Below are positions 36,351-44,780 of a stretch of 64,000 bases of DNA, one piece after another. Within the stretch, counting starts at the first letter, position 1, and each line of letters opens with the position of its first letter. Source of the DNA: Streptacidiphilus sp041262165 (GTDB lineage: Bacteria > Actinomycetota > Actinomycetes > Streptomycetales > Streptomycetaceae); the NCBI RefSeq assembly GCF_041262165.1, contig NZ_JBGCBY010000010.1, positions 1 through 64,000 of the forward strand, in the 5' to 3' direction. Below the pieces are notes generated by a model. That model ran no database searches. It saw nothing but the letters and a program-made list of their open reading frames with translations, and was not told where the DNA came from. The position numbers and the translations under genes are program-made.

Positions 36351-38658
36351 AGCCGGGGTCGGCGCGGTAGTCGGAGTGCGCGTTGATCGGGACCGGCAGC
36401 GGGTGCTCCGAGTCCCGGTCGTAGACCAGCGGGTCGACGAACGGGGGCGCGTCCACCGCCTGGGCACCTGGTGGCACCGGGACCCGCACCGGGCCGCCGA
36501 TGGGGTCGGTCACCCGGAACAGGTTGCGCCAGTAGGGTGCATCACGGTGCAGCCGGGCGAGATCGTCCTGTCCCATGAAGGCGGGAAAGAACCGGCCGTA
36601 GAGGCGCTGCAGCGGGCAGCCGTAGGTGAGCAGGGCGACCCGGGCGCGGGTCTGCGGGTCGAGCTGCCAGACGGCGGCGGCGGCGAGCACGGTGCCCTGG
36701 GAGTGCCCGGAGAGCACGAGGCGTCGCTCCGGATCGGCGGCGAGCCAGGTGCGGATGCGCCAGTCGAGGTCGGGGACGGCACGCTCGGCGTAGCAGGGCG
36801 GCGCGAAGGGGTGCGCCGCGCGCGGCCAGAAGGTGCCGATGTCCCAGAACACGCCGACGGTGCGCCGGGTGGCCACCTGCTTGTAGGCGGTGCGGCCGAG
36901 GCCGACCAGAGCGACCGCGAACGCGCCGACCAGCCAGCCGCCGAGGGACTGCAGGGTCGTGGCGGCATAGGAGATGATCGTGGGCTCCGCGTGGGCGGCG
37001 AGCGAGGGGGTCCGGTCGCTGAGCAGCGCGCCCGCGAGGGAACCGCCCGCGAGCAGGAAGGCGAGGAAGGCGACGGCGCCGATGAGTACGGGCCCCGCGT
37101 CGGTCAGGCGCGCCCGGGCGAGCACCCCGGCGATCTGGGCGGTGCGGGTGGCACTGACCTGGGTCCCGGTCTCGTACGCGGCGTTCACCTCGGGTTCCAG
37201 GTCGCGCTTCTGACGAGCCATCCGGATCAGGAGCCCGATCAGGAGCAGCGCGAGCAGGACGGCCAGGACGGGCACCCCGCTGCTGTGCCAGGTGAGCAGC
37301 AACGGCGGCCCCGGGAGGGTGACGCCCAGGGTGCCCCGGCCCATCAGCCACTGGGCGGCCCAGACGGTGGCGCCCGCAGTGAACAGGTTCCCGAGGCCGA
37401 TGCCGAGCATGGCGGTGGCCGGTCCGGCGAGGCCGCGCAGTGCCGGTCCGTCGGGGCCGCCGAAGCTCACGTCGCCGTCCGGCGCAGGGCGGTCGGGGCC
37501 GGGGACGGTGATCGGATCCCGATGCGCAGGGGCGGGCCGGCCGGGGCCGGAGCGGAGCAGCAGCACTGCGGCGGCGGCGAGCAGCAGGACCAGGGCGAGC
37601 TGCAGCAGGCAGAGGACTGCGAAGGTGCCGCCCGCGCCGGGGAGCCTGCCGCCGGACCGCCAGCCGTCGCGGGCCCAGGCCGCGTACCCGGCGACCAGGA
37701 CCAGCAGCGCCAGGGCGGCCCAGTGCAGGTGGCGCAGCGCGAAGGGGTCGGGCCTGTCGTCCTGCTCGCTCTCGCGGCGCCTACTGCGCGCGAGCGCGAT
37801 GAGCATGCCCGCGGTGAGGACGGCGAGCAGACCGAGCAGGGTCCAGCCGAGGGCTGCCAGCGGACCTGCGGTGGAGCGGTCGTAGCACAGGGCAGGGAGC
37901 AGCACCGCGAGCGAGACGATGAGCAGGCCGACGGCGACGTGGATCATGCGCAGCCGCCGGACCATCCGCATCCCGTACCAGAAGCCGGGCATCTCCATCG
38001 GTGGGGCGTCCGGCCCGTTGCCGTCGGGCGCGGGGCGCTGGGCCTCGTAGCTGGTCCAGGTGAGGTGGGAGAGCCACCAGAGCAGGCCGACCAGGCCGAG
38101 CGGGACCAGGGCGGCGAGGGCGAGTCGGCGACCCGGCTGGCTCCACCAGCCGCCGTGCGCGGCGGAGAGGAAGCCGAGCCAGGAGTGGTGGGCAGCGCAG
38201 GTCGCCGTCCCGGCGCACTGCCAAGCCGTCAGGTCGAGGGCGGCCTCGCAGGCGGCGGCGGTCAGCAGCGCGGTGAGGCTGGCGGCGATCACCCGCACGA
38301 CGATGTCGTACAGCCCCTGCGCGCGGGCGGTGCGGGGCGCGGCGGGCCGGGTCCAGTGGGCGAGGTTGGCGAACATGAAGGGGAGCAGCAGCAGCCACAG
38401 GGCGCGGCCGGACGCTCCGGAGGTGAGCCCCGCCCAGGAGTACGCCTCCTCGACGGCGTCGCCGCGGTAGCGCTCGGGGTTCTCCTCGGCGTCCCGGTCG
38501 TGCCAGCGACGGTAGGTTCCGGCCACGGTGTCGCCGGTGAGCTGGATCAGGTGAGGGTCGGCGAGCATGGCCTGGGGTGTGGTTCCGCCGACTCCGTGGA
38601 CCAGGAGTTCCAGTGCCAGTCCCGGCTGCTTCGTCGTGCCGTCCGCCTGATTCGCCAT
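36313..38658 (-). CDS. Polytopic membrane protein with serine-hydrolase (GHSQG) domain
   Basis: This 781-aa protein starts with a short lipase-like strand (LALELLVHGVGGTTPQ), goes through about ten membrane helices between residues ~70 and 560, and ends in a cytoplasmic part with LVLSGHSQGT (nucleophile Ser653) and a later His (~761, INAHSDYR). The split alpha/beta-hydrolase pieces around a membrane block resemble large streptomycete membrane lipases/esterases, but no activity is established. The start MANQADG is taken with GGGGGCGG upstream; an ATG 63 bases earlier is possible. Its 3' end overlaps the convergent AAA+ gene by 38 bp. Confidence 0.75.
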   Translation of the reverse strand: MANQADGTTKQPGLALELLVHGVGGTTPQAMLADPHLIQLTGDTVAGTYRRWHDRDAEENPERYRGDAVEEAYSWAGLTSGASGRALWLLLLPFMFANLAHWTRPAAPRTARAQGLYDIVVRVIAASLTALLTAAACEAALDLTAWQCAGTATCAAHHSWLGFLSAAHGGWWSQPGRRLALAALVPLGLVGLLWWLSHLTWTSYEAQRPAPDGNGPDAPPMEMPGFWYGMRMVRRLRMIHVAVGLLIVSLAVLLPALCYDRSTAGPLAALGWTLLGLLAVLTAGMLIALARSRRRESEQDDRPDPFALRHLHWAALALLVLVAGYAAWARDGWRSGGRLPGAGGTFAVLCLLQLALVLLLAAAAVLLLRSGPGRPAPAHRDPITVPGPDRPAPDGDVSFGGPDGPALRGLAGPATAMLGIGLGNLFTAGATVWAAQWLMGRGTLGVTLPGPPLLLTWHSSGVPVLAVLLALLLIGLLIRMARQKRDLEPEVNAAYETGTQVSATRTAQIAGVLARARLTDAGPVLIGAVAFLAFLLAGGSLAGALLSDRTPSLAAHAEPTIISYAATTLQSLGGWLVGAFAVALVGLGRTAYKQVATRRTVGVFWDIGTFWPRAAHPFAPPCYAERAVPDLDWRIRTWLAADPERRLVLSGHSQGTVLAAAAVWQLDPQTRARVALLTYGCPLQRLYGRFFPAFMGQDDLARLHRDAPYWRNLFRVTDPIGGPVRVPVPPGAQAVDAPPFVDPLVYDRDSEHPLPVPINAHSDYRADPGFTRERDVLLRQL

Positions 38659-38844
38659 GGCCGCCCCCGCGCTCGACGTGGTGTCGTTGATGTTGTGCCG
38701 CTGCCGTTGTTCCAGCCGCATGATCCCGCTTTCTCGGCCGGTCCGCACCCTTCCGCACCGTTCCGGGTCATGAAGCGCATGGTCTGTGTCCGAGGGGCGT
38801 GCGAGGATGGCCCGAAGCAGCGGAGTACGGAGGGCAGTGCGAGG

Positions 38845-39678
38845 GTGGCCGAGAACAGCAATCTCCTGGCGGAGCAGCGGCGTGCCCTGATCCTGGACGA
38901 GGTGCGGCGACGCGGCGGCGTGCGGGTCAACGAGCTGACCCGGCGTCTGAACGTGTCCGACATGACGGTCCGTCGGGACCTGGACGCGCTCGCCCGGCAG
39001 GGCATGGTGGAGAAGGTCCACGGCGGGGCGGTGCCGGTGCTGGAGGCCAGCACCCACGAGCCGGGCTTCGAGGCCAAGTCGGCGCTGGAGCTGACCGCCA
39101 AGGAGGACATCGCCAGGGAGGCGGCGCGACTGGTCTCGCCGGGCAGCGCGGTCGCCCTGTCGGGCGGCACGACGACGTACGCGCTGGCGCACCACCTGGT
39201 GCAGGTCGAGGGTCTGACCGTGGTGACCAACTCCGTGCGGGTCGCGGACGTCTTCGAGCACGCGCTGCGGCACGGCGCGGCGGCCACCCCGCCGGCCACG
39301 GTGGTACTCACGGGCGGGGTGCGGACGCCGTCCGACTCGCTGGTGGGTCCGATCGCGGACCGGGCGATCCGCTCGCTGCACTTCGACCTGCTGTTCCTCG
39401 GCTGCCACGGCATCTCGCTGGAGGCCGGGCTGTCGACGCCGAACCTGGCGGAGGCGGAGACCAACCGCAGCTTCGTCGCCTCGGCACGGCGGGTGGTCGC
39501 GGTCGCGGACCACACCAAGTGGGGCACCGTCGGCCTGTCGACGTTCGCCTCACTGAACGAGGTGGACACCCTGGTCACCGATGTGGGCCTGCCGGTGGAG
39601 ATCCGATCGGCGGTGTCCGAGCAGGTCCGCGAGGTGGTCATCGCCGGAGTGCAGGCCGGGCTCCAGCTGTCGGACTGA
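38845..39678 (+). CDS. DeoR family transcriptional regulator
   Basis: This 277-aa regulator has the DeoR winged helix (RRALILDEVRRRGGVRVNELTRRLNVSDMTVRRDLDAL, residues ~10-55, then KVHGGAV) and the DeoRC sensor domain with SGGTTTYALAHHL, VVTNSVRVADVF and LFLGCHGISLEAGLS, which binds phosphosugars. These proteins usually repress sugar utilisation genes; no sugar operon is adjacent, so the target is unclear. The start GTG 38845 has GGAGG 11 bases upstream. It is divergent from the membrane hydrolase gene. Confidence 0.93.
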   Translation: MAENSNLLAEQRRALILDEVRRRGGVRVNELTRRLNVSDMTVRRDLDALARQGMVEKVHGGAVPVLEASTHEPGFEAKSALELTAKEDIAREAARLVSPGSAVALSGGTTTYALAHHLVQVEGLTVVTNSVRVADVFEHALRHGAAATPPATVVLTGGVRTPSDSLVGPIADRAIRSLHFDLLFLGCHGISLEAGLSTPNLAEAETNRSFVASARRVVAVADHTKWGTVGLSTFASLNEVDTLVTDVGLPVEIRSAVSEQVREVVIAGVQAGLQLSD

Positions 39679-39705
39679 GGTCGGACCCGTCCGGCCCAGC
39701 TTATC

Positions 39706-39726
39706 TGACGCATCGTCAACTAGACT
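39706..39726 (+). promoter_or_regulatory. Possible promoter/operator of the SRPBCC gene
   Basis: A TAGACT -10-like hexamer (39721-39726) lies 43 bp before the ATG. Just upstream is a small palindrome TGACG-CAT-CGTCA (39706-39718) placed where a -35/operator would be. No good -35 was found. Confidence 0.35.
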
Positions 39727-39769
39727 GTTCGCCCTGTCGACCGAGACTTCCTTGGACCTGGGGTGCGAG

Positions 39770-40276
39770 ATGGCGAAGTTGCTGCGTCCGGTGACCGCGG
39801 ACTTCCTGGACCGCGCGCCGACCAGGCTGGTCCTTGCGGCGAAGTTGCACGCCAAGCCGGACGACGTCTTCCGGGAGCTGAGCGAGGACGCCTCGACCTG
39901 GCCGTTGTGGTTCCGCGAGGTCCGCTCCGCCGGTTACACCGGGCCGCCCCCGTACGGGCCCGGCGCGGGGCGCGCGGTGACGCTGCACGGGGGCGTCCAC
40001 TTCGTGGAGAGCATCGTCGTCTGGGATCAGCCGCACCGGTTCGTCTACCGGGTGGAGGAGACGAACCTCCCCGGCGTCCACGCCTGGATGGAGGAGTGGC
40101 TGCTCGCCCCGTCGGCGGAGGGTGGCACCGCGCTCCGCTTCACCATCGCGCTCGATGTCGCCCTACCGCTGCAGGTCGGGATGCGTCTCTCCCGACCCGG
40201 CGTCGCCCGTGCCATCCGGGTGGCGGCGGCCCGCCTCGACGCCCGTTGCGGAATCCCCGCGCAGCGGCGGCTCTAG
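39770..40276 (+). CDS. SRPBCC/polyketide-cyclase-fold protein
   Basis: This 168-aa START-like protein binds a hydrophobic ligand in a helix-grip fold. The N-terminal helix pair, the FRELSEDASTWPLWFREVRSA region and the WDQPHRFVYRVEET strand are typical of the polyketide cyclase/dehydrase SRPBCC class. Such proteins serve in lipid or polyketide handling or as stress proteins; the ligand is unknown. It lies alone between a DeoR gene and the ABC exporter genes, which run on the other strand. Confidence 0.8.
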   Translation: MAKLLRPVTADFLDRAPTRLVLAAKLHAKPDDVFRELSEDASTWPLWFREVRSAGYTGPPPYGPGAGRAVTLHGGVHFVESIVVWDQPHRFVYRVEETNLPGVHAWMEEWLLAPSAEGGTALRFTIALDVALPLQVGMRLSRPGVARAIRVAAARLDARCGIPAQRRL

Positions 40277-40315
40277 CGTCTGGACCCTCAGGGCCGGGCC
40301 CTCCGGACTCGGCTG

Positions 40316-41053
40316 CTAGGCGGTGCGGCGGCGCAGCGTCGCCGCACCGAGTCCGAGGGCGAGCAGGACGCAGCCGACCACCACACTCAGGTCGAGCAGC
40401 GTCGCGCCCGGGACTCCGGAGTGGCTGGTCAGCCTGGCCATGGCATCGACGGCGTAGGACATCGGCAGCACGTCGGAGACCCCGTGCAGCACCGCGCCCA
40501 TGGACGCGCGCGGGGCGAAGAGACCGCAGAGCAGGAGCTGCGGCAGCAGGAAGGCCGGCAGGAACTGGACGGCCTGGAACTCGGTGGCGGCGAAGGCGGA
40601 GAGGAACAGCCCCAGCGCGGTTCCGAGCAGGCCGTCGGCGAGGGCGACCACGAAGAGCAGCCAGCTGGGTCCGGCAATGTGCAGACCCAGCAGCCCGATG
40701 GTCAGCCCGAACGCGGCCGCCGCCTGGACCAGGGCGACCAGGCCGAAGGCGAGGGCGTAGCCGAGGAGCAGGTCGGCCTTGGCGAGCGGCATGGTCAGCA
40801 GCCGCTCCAGAGTGCCAGTGGTGCGCTCGCGCAGCGTGGCCACGGAGGTGACCAGGAACATCACGATCATGGGGAAGATGCCCAGCAGCGGCGCGCCGAT
40901 CTGGTCGAACACCAGGGGCTCGCCGTCGAACACGTACTTGAGCAGGATCAGCAGCGCGCAGGGCACGACCAGGAGCAGCGCGAGGGTGCGCGGGTCGTGG
41001 CGTAGTTGGGCGAGGACGCGGCGGGCGGTGGCGAGGGTGCGGCGCAGGCTCAT
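40316..41053 (-). CDS. ABC-2 type exporter permease
   Basis: This 245-aa membrane protein has a cytoplasmic N-terminus (MSLRRTLATARRVLAQLRHDPRTL), then about six helices, with the family LRERTTGTLERLLTMPL loop after the second. It forms an exporter with the ATPase encoded upstream; the start overlaps that gene's stop (ATGA at 41050-41053). The substrate is unknown. The adjacent TetR gene is the probable repressor. Compared with the DrrB-like protein at 160-984 it is shorter and only distantly similar. Confidence 0.9.
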   Translation of the reverse strand: MSLRRTLATARRVLAQLRHDPRTLALLLVVPCALLILLKYVFDGEPLVFDQIGAPLLGIFPMIVMFLVTSVATLRERTTGTLERLLTMPLAKADLLLGYALAFGLVALVQAAAAFGLTIGLLGLHIAGPSWLLFVVALADGLLGTALGLFLSAFAATEFQAVQFLPAFLLPQLLLCGLFAPRASMGAVLHGVSDVLPMSYAVDAMARLTSHSGVPGATLLDLSVVVGCVLLALGLGAATLRRRTA

Positions 41054-41865
41054 CGTGCGGCTTCCGTTCGTGCGGTGTCGCTTGCTGCGGCGTCGGTTGC
41101 CGAAGGGTCGGCTGCCGAAGGGTCGGCTGCTGCGGCATCCGTGACCAGGTTGAGGAAGGCGGCCTCGATGTCGGTCGTCCCGGTGGCGGCGAGCAGCGCC
41201 GTCGGGGTGTCGTTGGCGAGGAGCCGCCCCTCGCGCATCAGCAGCAGCCGGGTGCAGCGGATGGCCTCGTCCATGACGTGGCTGGAGACCAGCAGGGTGG
41301 TGCCGGCGTCGGCGAGTTGGTGGAACAGCCGCCAGAGATCCTGCCGCAGCACGGGGTCGAGGCCGACCGTGGGCTCGTCCAGCACCAGCAGCTCGGGCGC
41401 GCCGAGGAGCGCTGCCGCGAGCGAGACCCGGGCGCGCTGACCACCGGAGAGGCGGGAGACCGTCGCCTCGGCCTGGCCGGTCAACCCGACGAGTTCGGTA
41501 ACCCGGGCGGGGTCGGTCCTGGGCGCGCCGAGGATGTCGGCGAAGTAGCGGAGGTTCTCGGCGACGCTGAGGTCGGTGTAGACGGATGGAGCCTGGGTGA
41601 CATAGCCGACGCGGGCCCGCAGCGGGCTGCTGCCGGCGGGCTCGCCGAGGACGGTCACGGTGCCCGCGGCGATCTTCTGCACGCCGACGACGGAGCGGAG
41701 CAGGGTCGTCTTGCCGCAGCCGCTGGGGCCGAGCAACCCGGTGACCGACCCCCTGGGCACGTCCACGTCCAGGTCGTGCAGCACGGTGCGTCCGCTCCGG
41801 ACAACGCGAAGCCCTCGGGCCCGGATGGCGGCGGCGGGAGGCTGGCCCGCCAGAGAATTCATCAT
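41050..41865 (-). CDS. ABC exporter ATPase
   Basis: This 271-aa ATPase has GPSGCGKTT (Walker A), LSGGQRARVS (signature) and LLVLDEPTVGLD (Walker B/D-loop), followed by SSHVMDEA with the H-loop His. It pairs with the ABC-2 permease behind it. The start ATG 41865 (MMNSLAGQPP) is used; a TTG 12 codons earlier is possible, and that TTGACA may rather be a -35 box. The C-terminal tail carries an ADPSA-type five-residue repeat encoded by a perfect 15-bp tandem duplication. Confidence 0.9.
   Translation of the reverse strand: MMNSLAGQPPAAAIRARGLRVVRSGRTVLHDLDVDVPRGSVTGLLGPSGCGKTTLLRSVVGVQKIAAGTVTVLGEPAGSSPLRARVGYVTQAPSVYTDLSVAENLRYFADILGAPRTDPARVTELVGLTGQAEATVSRLSGGQRARVSLAAALLGAPELLVLDEPTVGLDPVLRQDLWRLFHQLADAGTTLLVSSHVMDEAIRCTRLLLMREGRLLANDTPTALLAATGTTDIEAAFLNLVTDAAAADPSAADPSATDAAASDTARTEAAR
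41099..41128. repeat. Exact 15-bp tandem duplication in the ABC ATPase tail
   Basis: GCCGAAGGGTCGGCT occurs twice without mismatch (41099-41113 and 41114-41128), encoding the Ala/Asp/Pro/Ser repeat near the ATPase C-terminus. Confidence 0.95.
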
Positions 41866-41949
41866 GCGATGAGTTTCTGCTCGCGCCACTGCCCCTGTCA
41901 AGCGTCAGGCCGTTGTTCGGACAGCGGGTTGTCCGGACGGCGAGACTGT

Positions 41950-42582
41950 TCAGCTGTCCGCCAGGTAACGCTGCAGCGTGGGCGCGATCAGCGGCACCAG
42001 CTCCTCCGCCGGAGTCGAGGCCAGCGGTTCGACGGCGACCACATAGCGCGCCATGGCGAGGCCGATGATCTGCGACAGCACCAGTTCGACCCGCAACTCC
42101 GGCTGCGGCACCTCGAGTCCGTGCGCGATCCGGCGTACCACCTCCTTGAGGAAGAAGCCCCGCAGCAGCGCGGCGACCTCCTCGCTGCTGGCCACCGTTC
42201 GCAGCACGGCCAGCAGCCGGTCCCGCACCTCGGGGTCCTCCCACAGCGTCAGCACGAAGCGCGCGACGCGCTCGCCGACCCCGTCCCGGTCCCCCGCGAT
42301 CACCTGGGCCGCCACGATCCTCGGGTCCACCGGGAAGTCCAGCACGGCCAGGAACAGCCGGTCCTTGCTGCCGAAGTAGTGGTGCAGCAGCGCCGGGTCC
42401 ACGCCGGCCGCCCGCGCGATCCCACGCATGCTGGTCTTCTCGTACCCGCGCGCCGCGAACTCCGCCCGCGCGGCGGCCAGCACCACCCCGCGGGTGTCCG
42501 CCCCACCGGGCCTCCGGCCGACCCGCCGCCGGGGCGTGGGCCCGGTGCCGCTGTCCTCGCTGCTGTCCTCGGAAGAATTCAC
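41950..42582 (-). CDS. TetR family transcriptional regulator
   Basis: This 210-aa regulator has the TetR helix-turn-helix in its first ~75 residues (TRGVVLAAARAEFAARGYEKTSMRGIARAAGVDPALLHHYFGSKDRLF) and a C-terminal ligand/dimer region (ASSEEVAALLRGFFLKEVVRRIAHGLE). The GTG start (42582) gives VNSSEDSSEDSG; the longer ORF is unlikely. It is upstream of, and on the same strand as, the ABC ATPase with ~84 bp between them, so it probably controls that exporter and itself. An AT-rich patch over its start is the likely operator. Confidence 0.9.
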   Translation of the reverse strand: MNSSEDSSEDSGTGPTPRRRVGRRPGGADTRGVVLAAARAEFAARGYEKTSMRGIARAAGVDPALLHHYFGSKDRLFLAVLDFPVDPRIVAAQVIAGDRDGVGERVARFVLTLWEDPEVRDRLLAVLRTVASSEEVAALLRGFFLKEVVRRIAHGLEVPQPELRVELVLSQIIGLAMARYVVAVEPLASTPAEELVPLIAPTLQRYLADS

Positions 42583-42649
42583 AAACTCATTATCAACTTC
42601 CGGGCAGACCACCGGCTTCGGGCGACGCCCGGGCGGAGGATCGGAGCTG

Positions 42650-42913
42650 TCAGCACCGGTCCAGCAGTGCCTGCGCGATGGCCGTCTGGACCGGTGGCAG
42701 CGTGGTCCCGCCGTCCTCGACAACCCACAGGGCGTTCAGCAGCACACGGCCGACACAGGTGTCGTCGCTCAGGGGCAGGACGTCCCGTGGAAGGTCCCGC
42801 TCGGCAACAATGCCGTCCAGCTCCGCAGCGAGGAGCTCGAACGCCGAGTCCTGATCGGTGTGACGGGTCAGTAACTCGTAGGAACCCCCGTCAGCCGAGG
42901 ACGAGAGACTCAT
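42650..42913 (-). CDS. Small third gene of the TA operon, unknown function
   Basis: This 87-aa acidic protein (MSLSSSADGG... ending LLDRC) overlaps the antitoxin gene by 23 bp, so the two are coupled. It contains about four predicted helices, with no membrane segment or known motif. Codon 14 is TTA, the rare leucine codon read by bldA tRNA in streptomycetes. The remaining codons are strongly GC3-biased, supporting a real gene. It may be an accessory member of the toxin-antitoxin operon. No function is assigned. Confidence 0.6.
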   Translation of the reverse strand: MSLSSSADGGSYELLTRHTDQDSAFELLAAELDGIVAERDLPRDVLPLSDDTCVGRVLLNALWVVEDGGTTLPPVQTAIAQALLDRC

Positions 42914-43232
42914 CGCCGAACTCCGCCACGATCTTCAGCTTGCCGCCAAGAGCACGAACGTACGCAGCCAAGGTCTCCACCTCGCTGCGCTCCAACTCAC
43001 CCCGTTCGATCCGGGAGACACGTGCCTGAGTTATCCCCATCTCACGCGCCAGTTGGACCTGGGTCACATGTTGCCGCTTGCGAACCTCCGCCAGCCTGTG
43101 CGCGCGGGCCTCGGCGATCATACGATCCGCGCCATGCTGAATTCGCTCCTCTTCCGCAGGAGTGAAACCGAGGTCGTTCTTCAAATCCCGCCAAGACCTG
43201 GCTTGCGGATCCTTCAGATGGTCAATAGTCAT
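42891..43232 (-). CDS. XRE-type antitoxin (HigA-like)
   Basis: This 113-aa protein carries a lambda-repressor helix-turn-helix in its second half (LAEVRKRQHVTQVQLAREMGITQARVSRIERGELERSEVETLAAYVRAL, about residues 48-98), preceded by DLKNDLGFTPAEEERIQ, which likely binds the toxin. HigA-type antitoxins neutralise HigB RNases and repress their operon. The start MTIDHLKD overlaps the toxin stop (ATGA at 43229-43232) and has GAGGGGAG upstream. The toxin gene comes first, the order typical of higBA. Confidence 0.9.
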   Translation of the reverse strand: MTIDHLKDPQARSWRDLKNDLGFTPAEEERIQHGADRMIAEARAHRLAEVRKRQHVTQVQLAREMGITQARVSRIERGELERSEVETLAAYVRALGGKLKIVAEFGDESLVLG

Positions 43233-43612
43233 GGCCTGTCTCCCCTCTCGCCCTGCTCGACGCGCTTCAGGTGTTGCTCGTACGCCTGCTCTGCCTGCGC
43301 GATCGCAGAGCGATACCAACCACTCCAGTTCCTCGACTTGTCCCCGCCAACGAGGAAGACCGCCTGCCGCTTCGGGTCGAAGATGAAGAGTAATCGCACC
43401 TCACTCGCGCCCGAGGAGCCAGGCCTCAACTCTTTGAGATTCGCCAGCGACGATCCCTGAACCGTGTCGACGAGAGGGCGTCCCAGACCCGGACCTTCAC
43501 GCTCAAGCGCGGTGATCGCCTGGCTGATCCTCTCCAGCGTCAAGCGATCGCTTCGACGCAGTTCATGGAGCCAGGACAGCGCCGGTTCCACCACAATGAT
43601 CTCCCAGCCCAT
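43229..43612 (-). CDS. HigB/RelE-family toxin
   Basis: This 127-aa protein has the phage-derived Gp49-like HigB profile: GWEIIVVEPALSWLHEL at the start, LGRPLVDTVQGSSLANLKELRPG and EVRLLFIFDPKRQAVFLVGGDKS. Such toxins are ribosome-associated mRNA endonucleases. Basic residues in the KRQ and Arg-containing segments would form the active site, though the exact catalytic residues are not certain. The start ATG 43612 has AAAGGTGG upstream; the longer ORF (148 aa) would cross the operator/promoter. It leads a three-gene operon with antitoxin and a small unknown gene. Confidence 0.9.
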   Translation of the reverse strand: MGWEIIVVEPALSWLHELRRSDRLTLERISQAITALEREGPGLGRPLVDTVQGSSLANLKELRPGSSGASEVRLLFIFDPKRQAVFLVGGDKSRNWSGWYRSAIAQAEQAYEQHLKRVEQGERGDRP

Positions 43613-43629
43613 CGCGGGGCCACCTTTCG

Positions 43630-43669
43630 CAATACAACATGTGTAGCATACGCCATGAGTGTTGTATTG
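43630..43669 (-). promoter_or_regulatory. Operator/promoter of the higBA-like operon
   Basis: CAATACAACA (43630-43639) and TGTTGTATTG (43660-43669) form a perfect 10-bp dyad, centres 30 bp apart (about three helical turns). A -10-like TATGCT lies between them on the minus strand. This is a good candidate for autoregulation by the XRE antitoxin. Confidence 0.6.
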
Positions 43670-43682
43670 AACCAAGGAGAGG

Positions 43683-44780
43683 TCAGCCTTTCCATGCGCC
43701 GGTGGCGAGGAAGTGGTCCAGGGCGGCGGCGTAAGGGGCGATGTCGAGGCCCTGGGCGGCGAGCCAGGTGTCGGAGTAGTACTTGTCGAGGTAGCGGTCG
43801 CCGGGGTCGCAGATGAGAGTGACCACGCTGCCGCGCTTTCCGGCGGCGAGCATCTCGGAGACGATCTTGAGGGAGCTCCACAGGCCGGTTCCGGTGGAGC
43901 CGCCGGCCTTGCGGCCGATCGCCACGTCGAGGGCGCGGACCGCGGCGACGGAGGCGGCGTCGGGGACCTTCATCATCCGGTCGATCGCGCCGGGCACGAA
44001 GCTGGGCTCCATCCGGGGTCGGCCGATGCCCTCGATCCGGGAGCCGCGCTCGCAGGTGACGGTGGGATCGCCGGTGACCCAGCCGTCGAAGAAGCAGGAG
44101 TTCTCCGGGTCCGCGACGCAGATCAGGGTGTCGGCCTGGGTGTAGTGGACGTAGCGGGCCAGGGTGGCCGAGGTGCCGCCGGTGCCCGCGGTGGCCACGA
44201 TCCAGGCGGGGACGGGATAGCGCTCCAGCCGCAGCTGGGCGTAGATCGACTCGGCGATGTTGTTGTTGCCGCGCCAGTCCGTCGCCCGTTCGGCGTAGGT
44301 GAACTGGTCCATGTAGTGGCCGCCGGACTCCTCGGCGAGCCGGGCCGAGACTTCGTACAGCGTCCGGGTGTCGTCGACCAGGTGGCAGCTGCCGCCCTGG
44401 GCCTCGATCAGGCTGATCTTCTCGCAACTGGTGGTACGCGGCATGACCGCGATGAAAGGGACCCCGATCAGCTTGGCGAAGTACGCCTCGGAGACCGCCG
44501 TGGACCCGCTGGATGCCTCCACCACCGGCCTTGCGGGCCGCACCCAGCCGTTGCACAGGGCGTACAGGAAGAGCGAGCGCGCGAGGCGGTGCTTGAGGCT
44601 GCCGGTCGGGTGGGTGGACTCGTCCTTGAGGTAGAGGTCGATCCCCCAGTCCTCCGGAAGCGGGAAGCGCAGCAGATGCGTGTCGGCTGAGCGGTTGGCG
44701 TCCGCCTGGACCTTGCGGACCGCCTCCTTCAACCAGGCCCGGTACTCGGGGTCGGTGCGGTCCACGTCCACGGTTCTCAT
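43683..44780 (-). CDS. PLP-dependent cysteine synthase family enzyme (Cds1-like)
   Basis: This 365-aa fold-type II PLP enzyme has the PLP lysine in TGSLKHRLARS, the substrate loop EASSGSTAVSEAYFA, the phosphate-binding glycine loop ATAGTGGTSATLARY and a Ser in the C-terminal VVTLICDPGDRY. It is related to cysteine synthase and cystathionine synthase; the segment EKISLIEAQGGSC and overall length match the cysteine-desulfhydrase subgroup (Cds1) more than CysK. Likely roles are H2S release from cysteine or a related elimination; not proven. A promoter with TTTACA-N16-TACGAT lies 53 bp upstream. Confidence 0.85.
   Translation of the reverse strand: MRTVDVDRTDPEYRAWLKEAVRKVQADANRSADTHLLRFPLPEDWGIDLYLKDESTHPTGSLKHRLARSLFLYALCNGWVRPARPVVEASSGSTAVSEAYFAKLIGVPFIAVMPRTTSCEKISLIEAQGGSCHLVDDTRTLYEVSARLAEESGGHYMDQFTYAERATDWRGNNNIAESIYAQLRLERYPVPAWIVATAGTGGTSATLARYVHYTQADTLICVADPENSCFFDGWVTGDPTVTCERGSRIEGIGRPRMEPSFVPGAIDRMMKVPDAASVAAVRALDVAIGRKAGGSTGTGLWSSLKIVSEMLAAGKRGSVVTLICDPGDRYLDKYYSDTWLAAQGLDIAPYAAALDHFLATGAWKG

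Noticed and set aside
36376..38844. Upstream extension of the DeoR gene over the membrane hydrolase
   Set aside because: The long ORF is antisense to the membrane gene; only the last 277 codons have DeoR features and a ribosome site.
41855..42590. Shared AGAATTCA-like strings near the ABC ATPase and TetR starts as a TetR operator
   Set aside because: The match is short and not palindromic; kept only as a weak idea.
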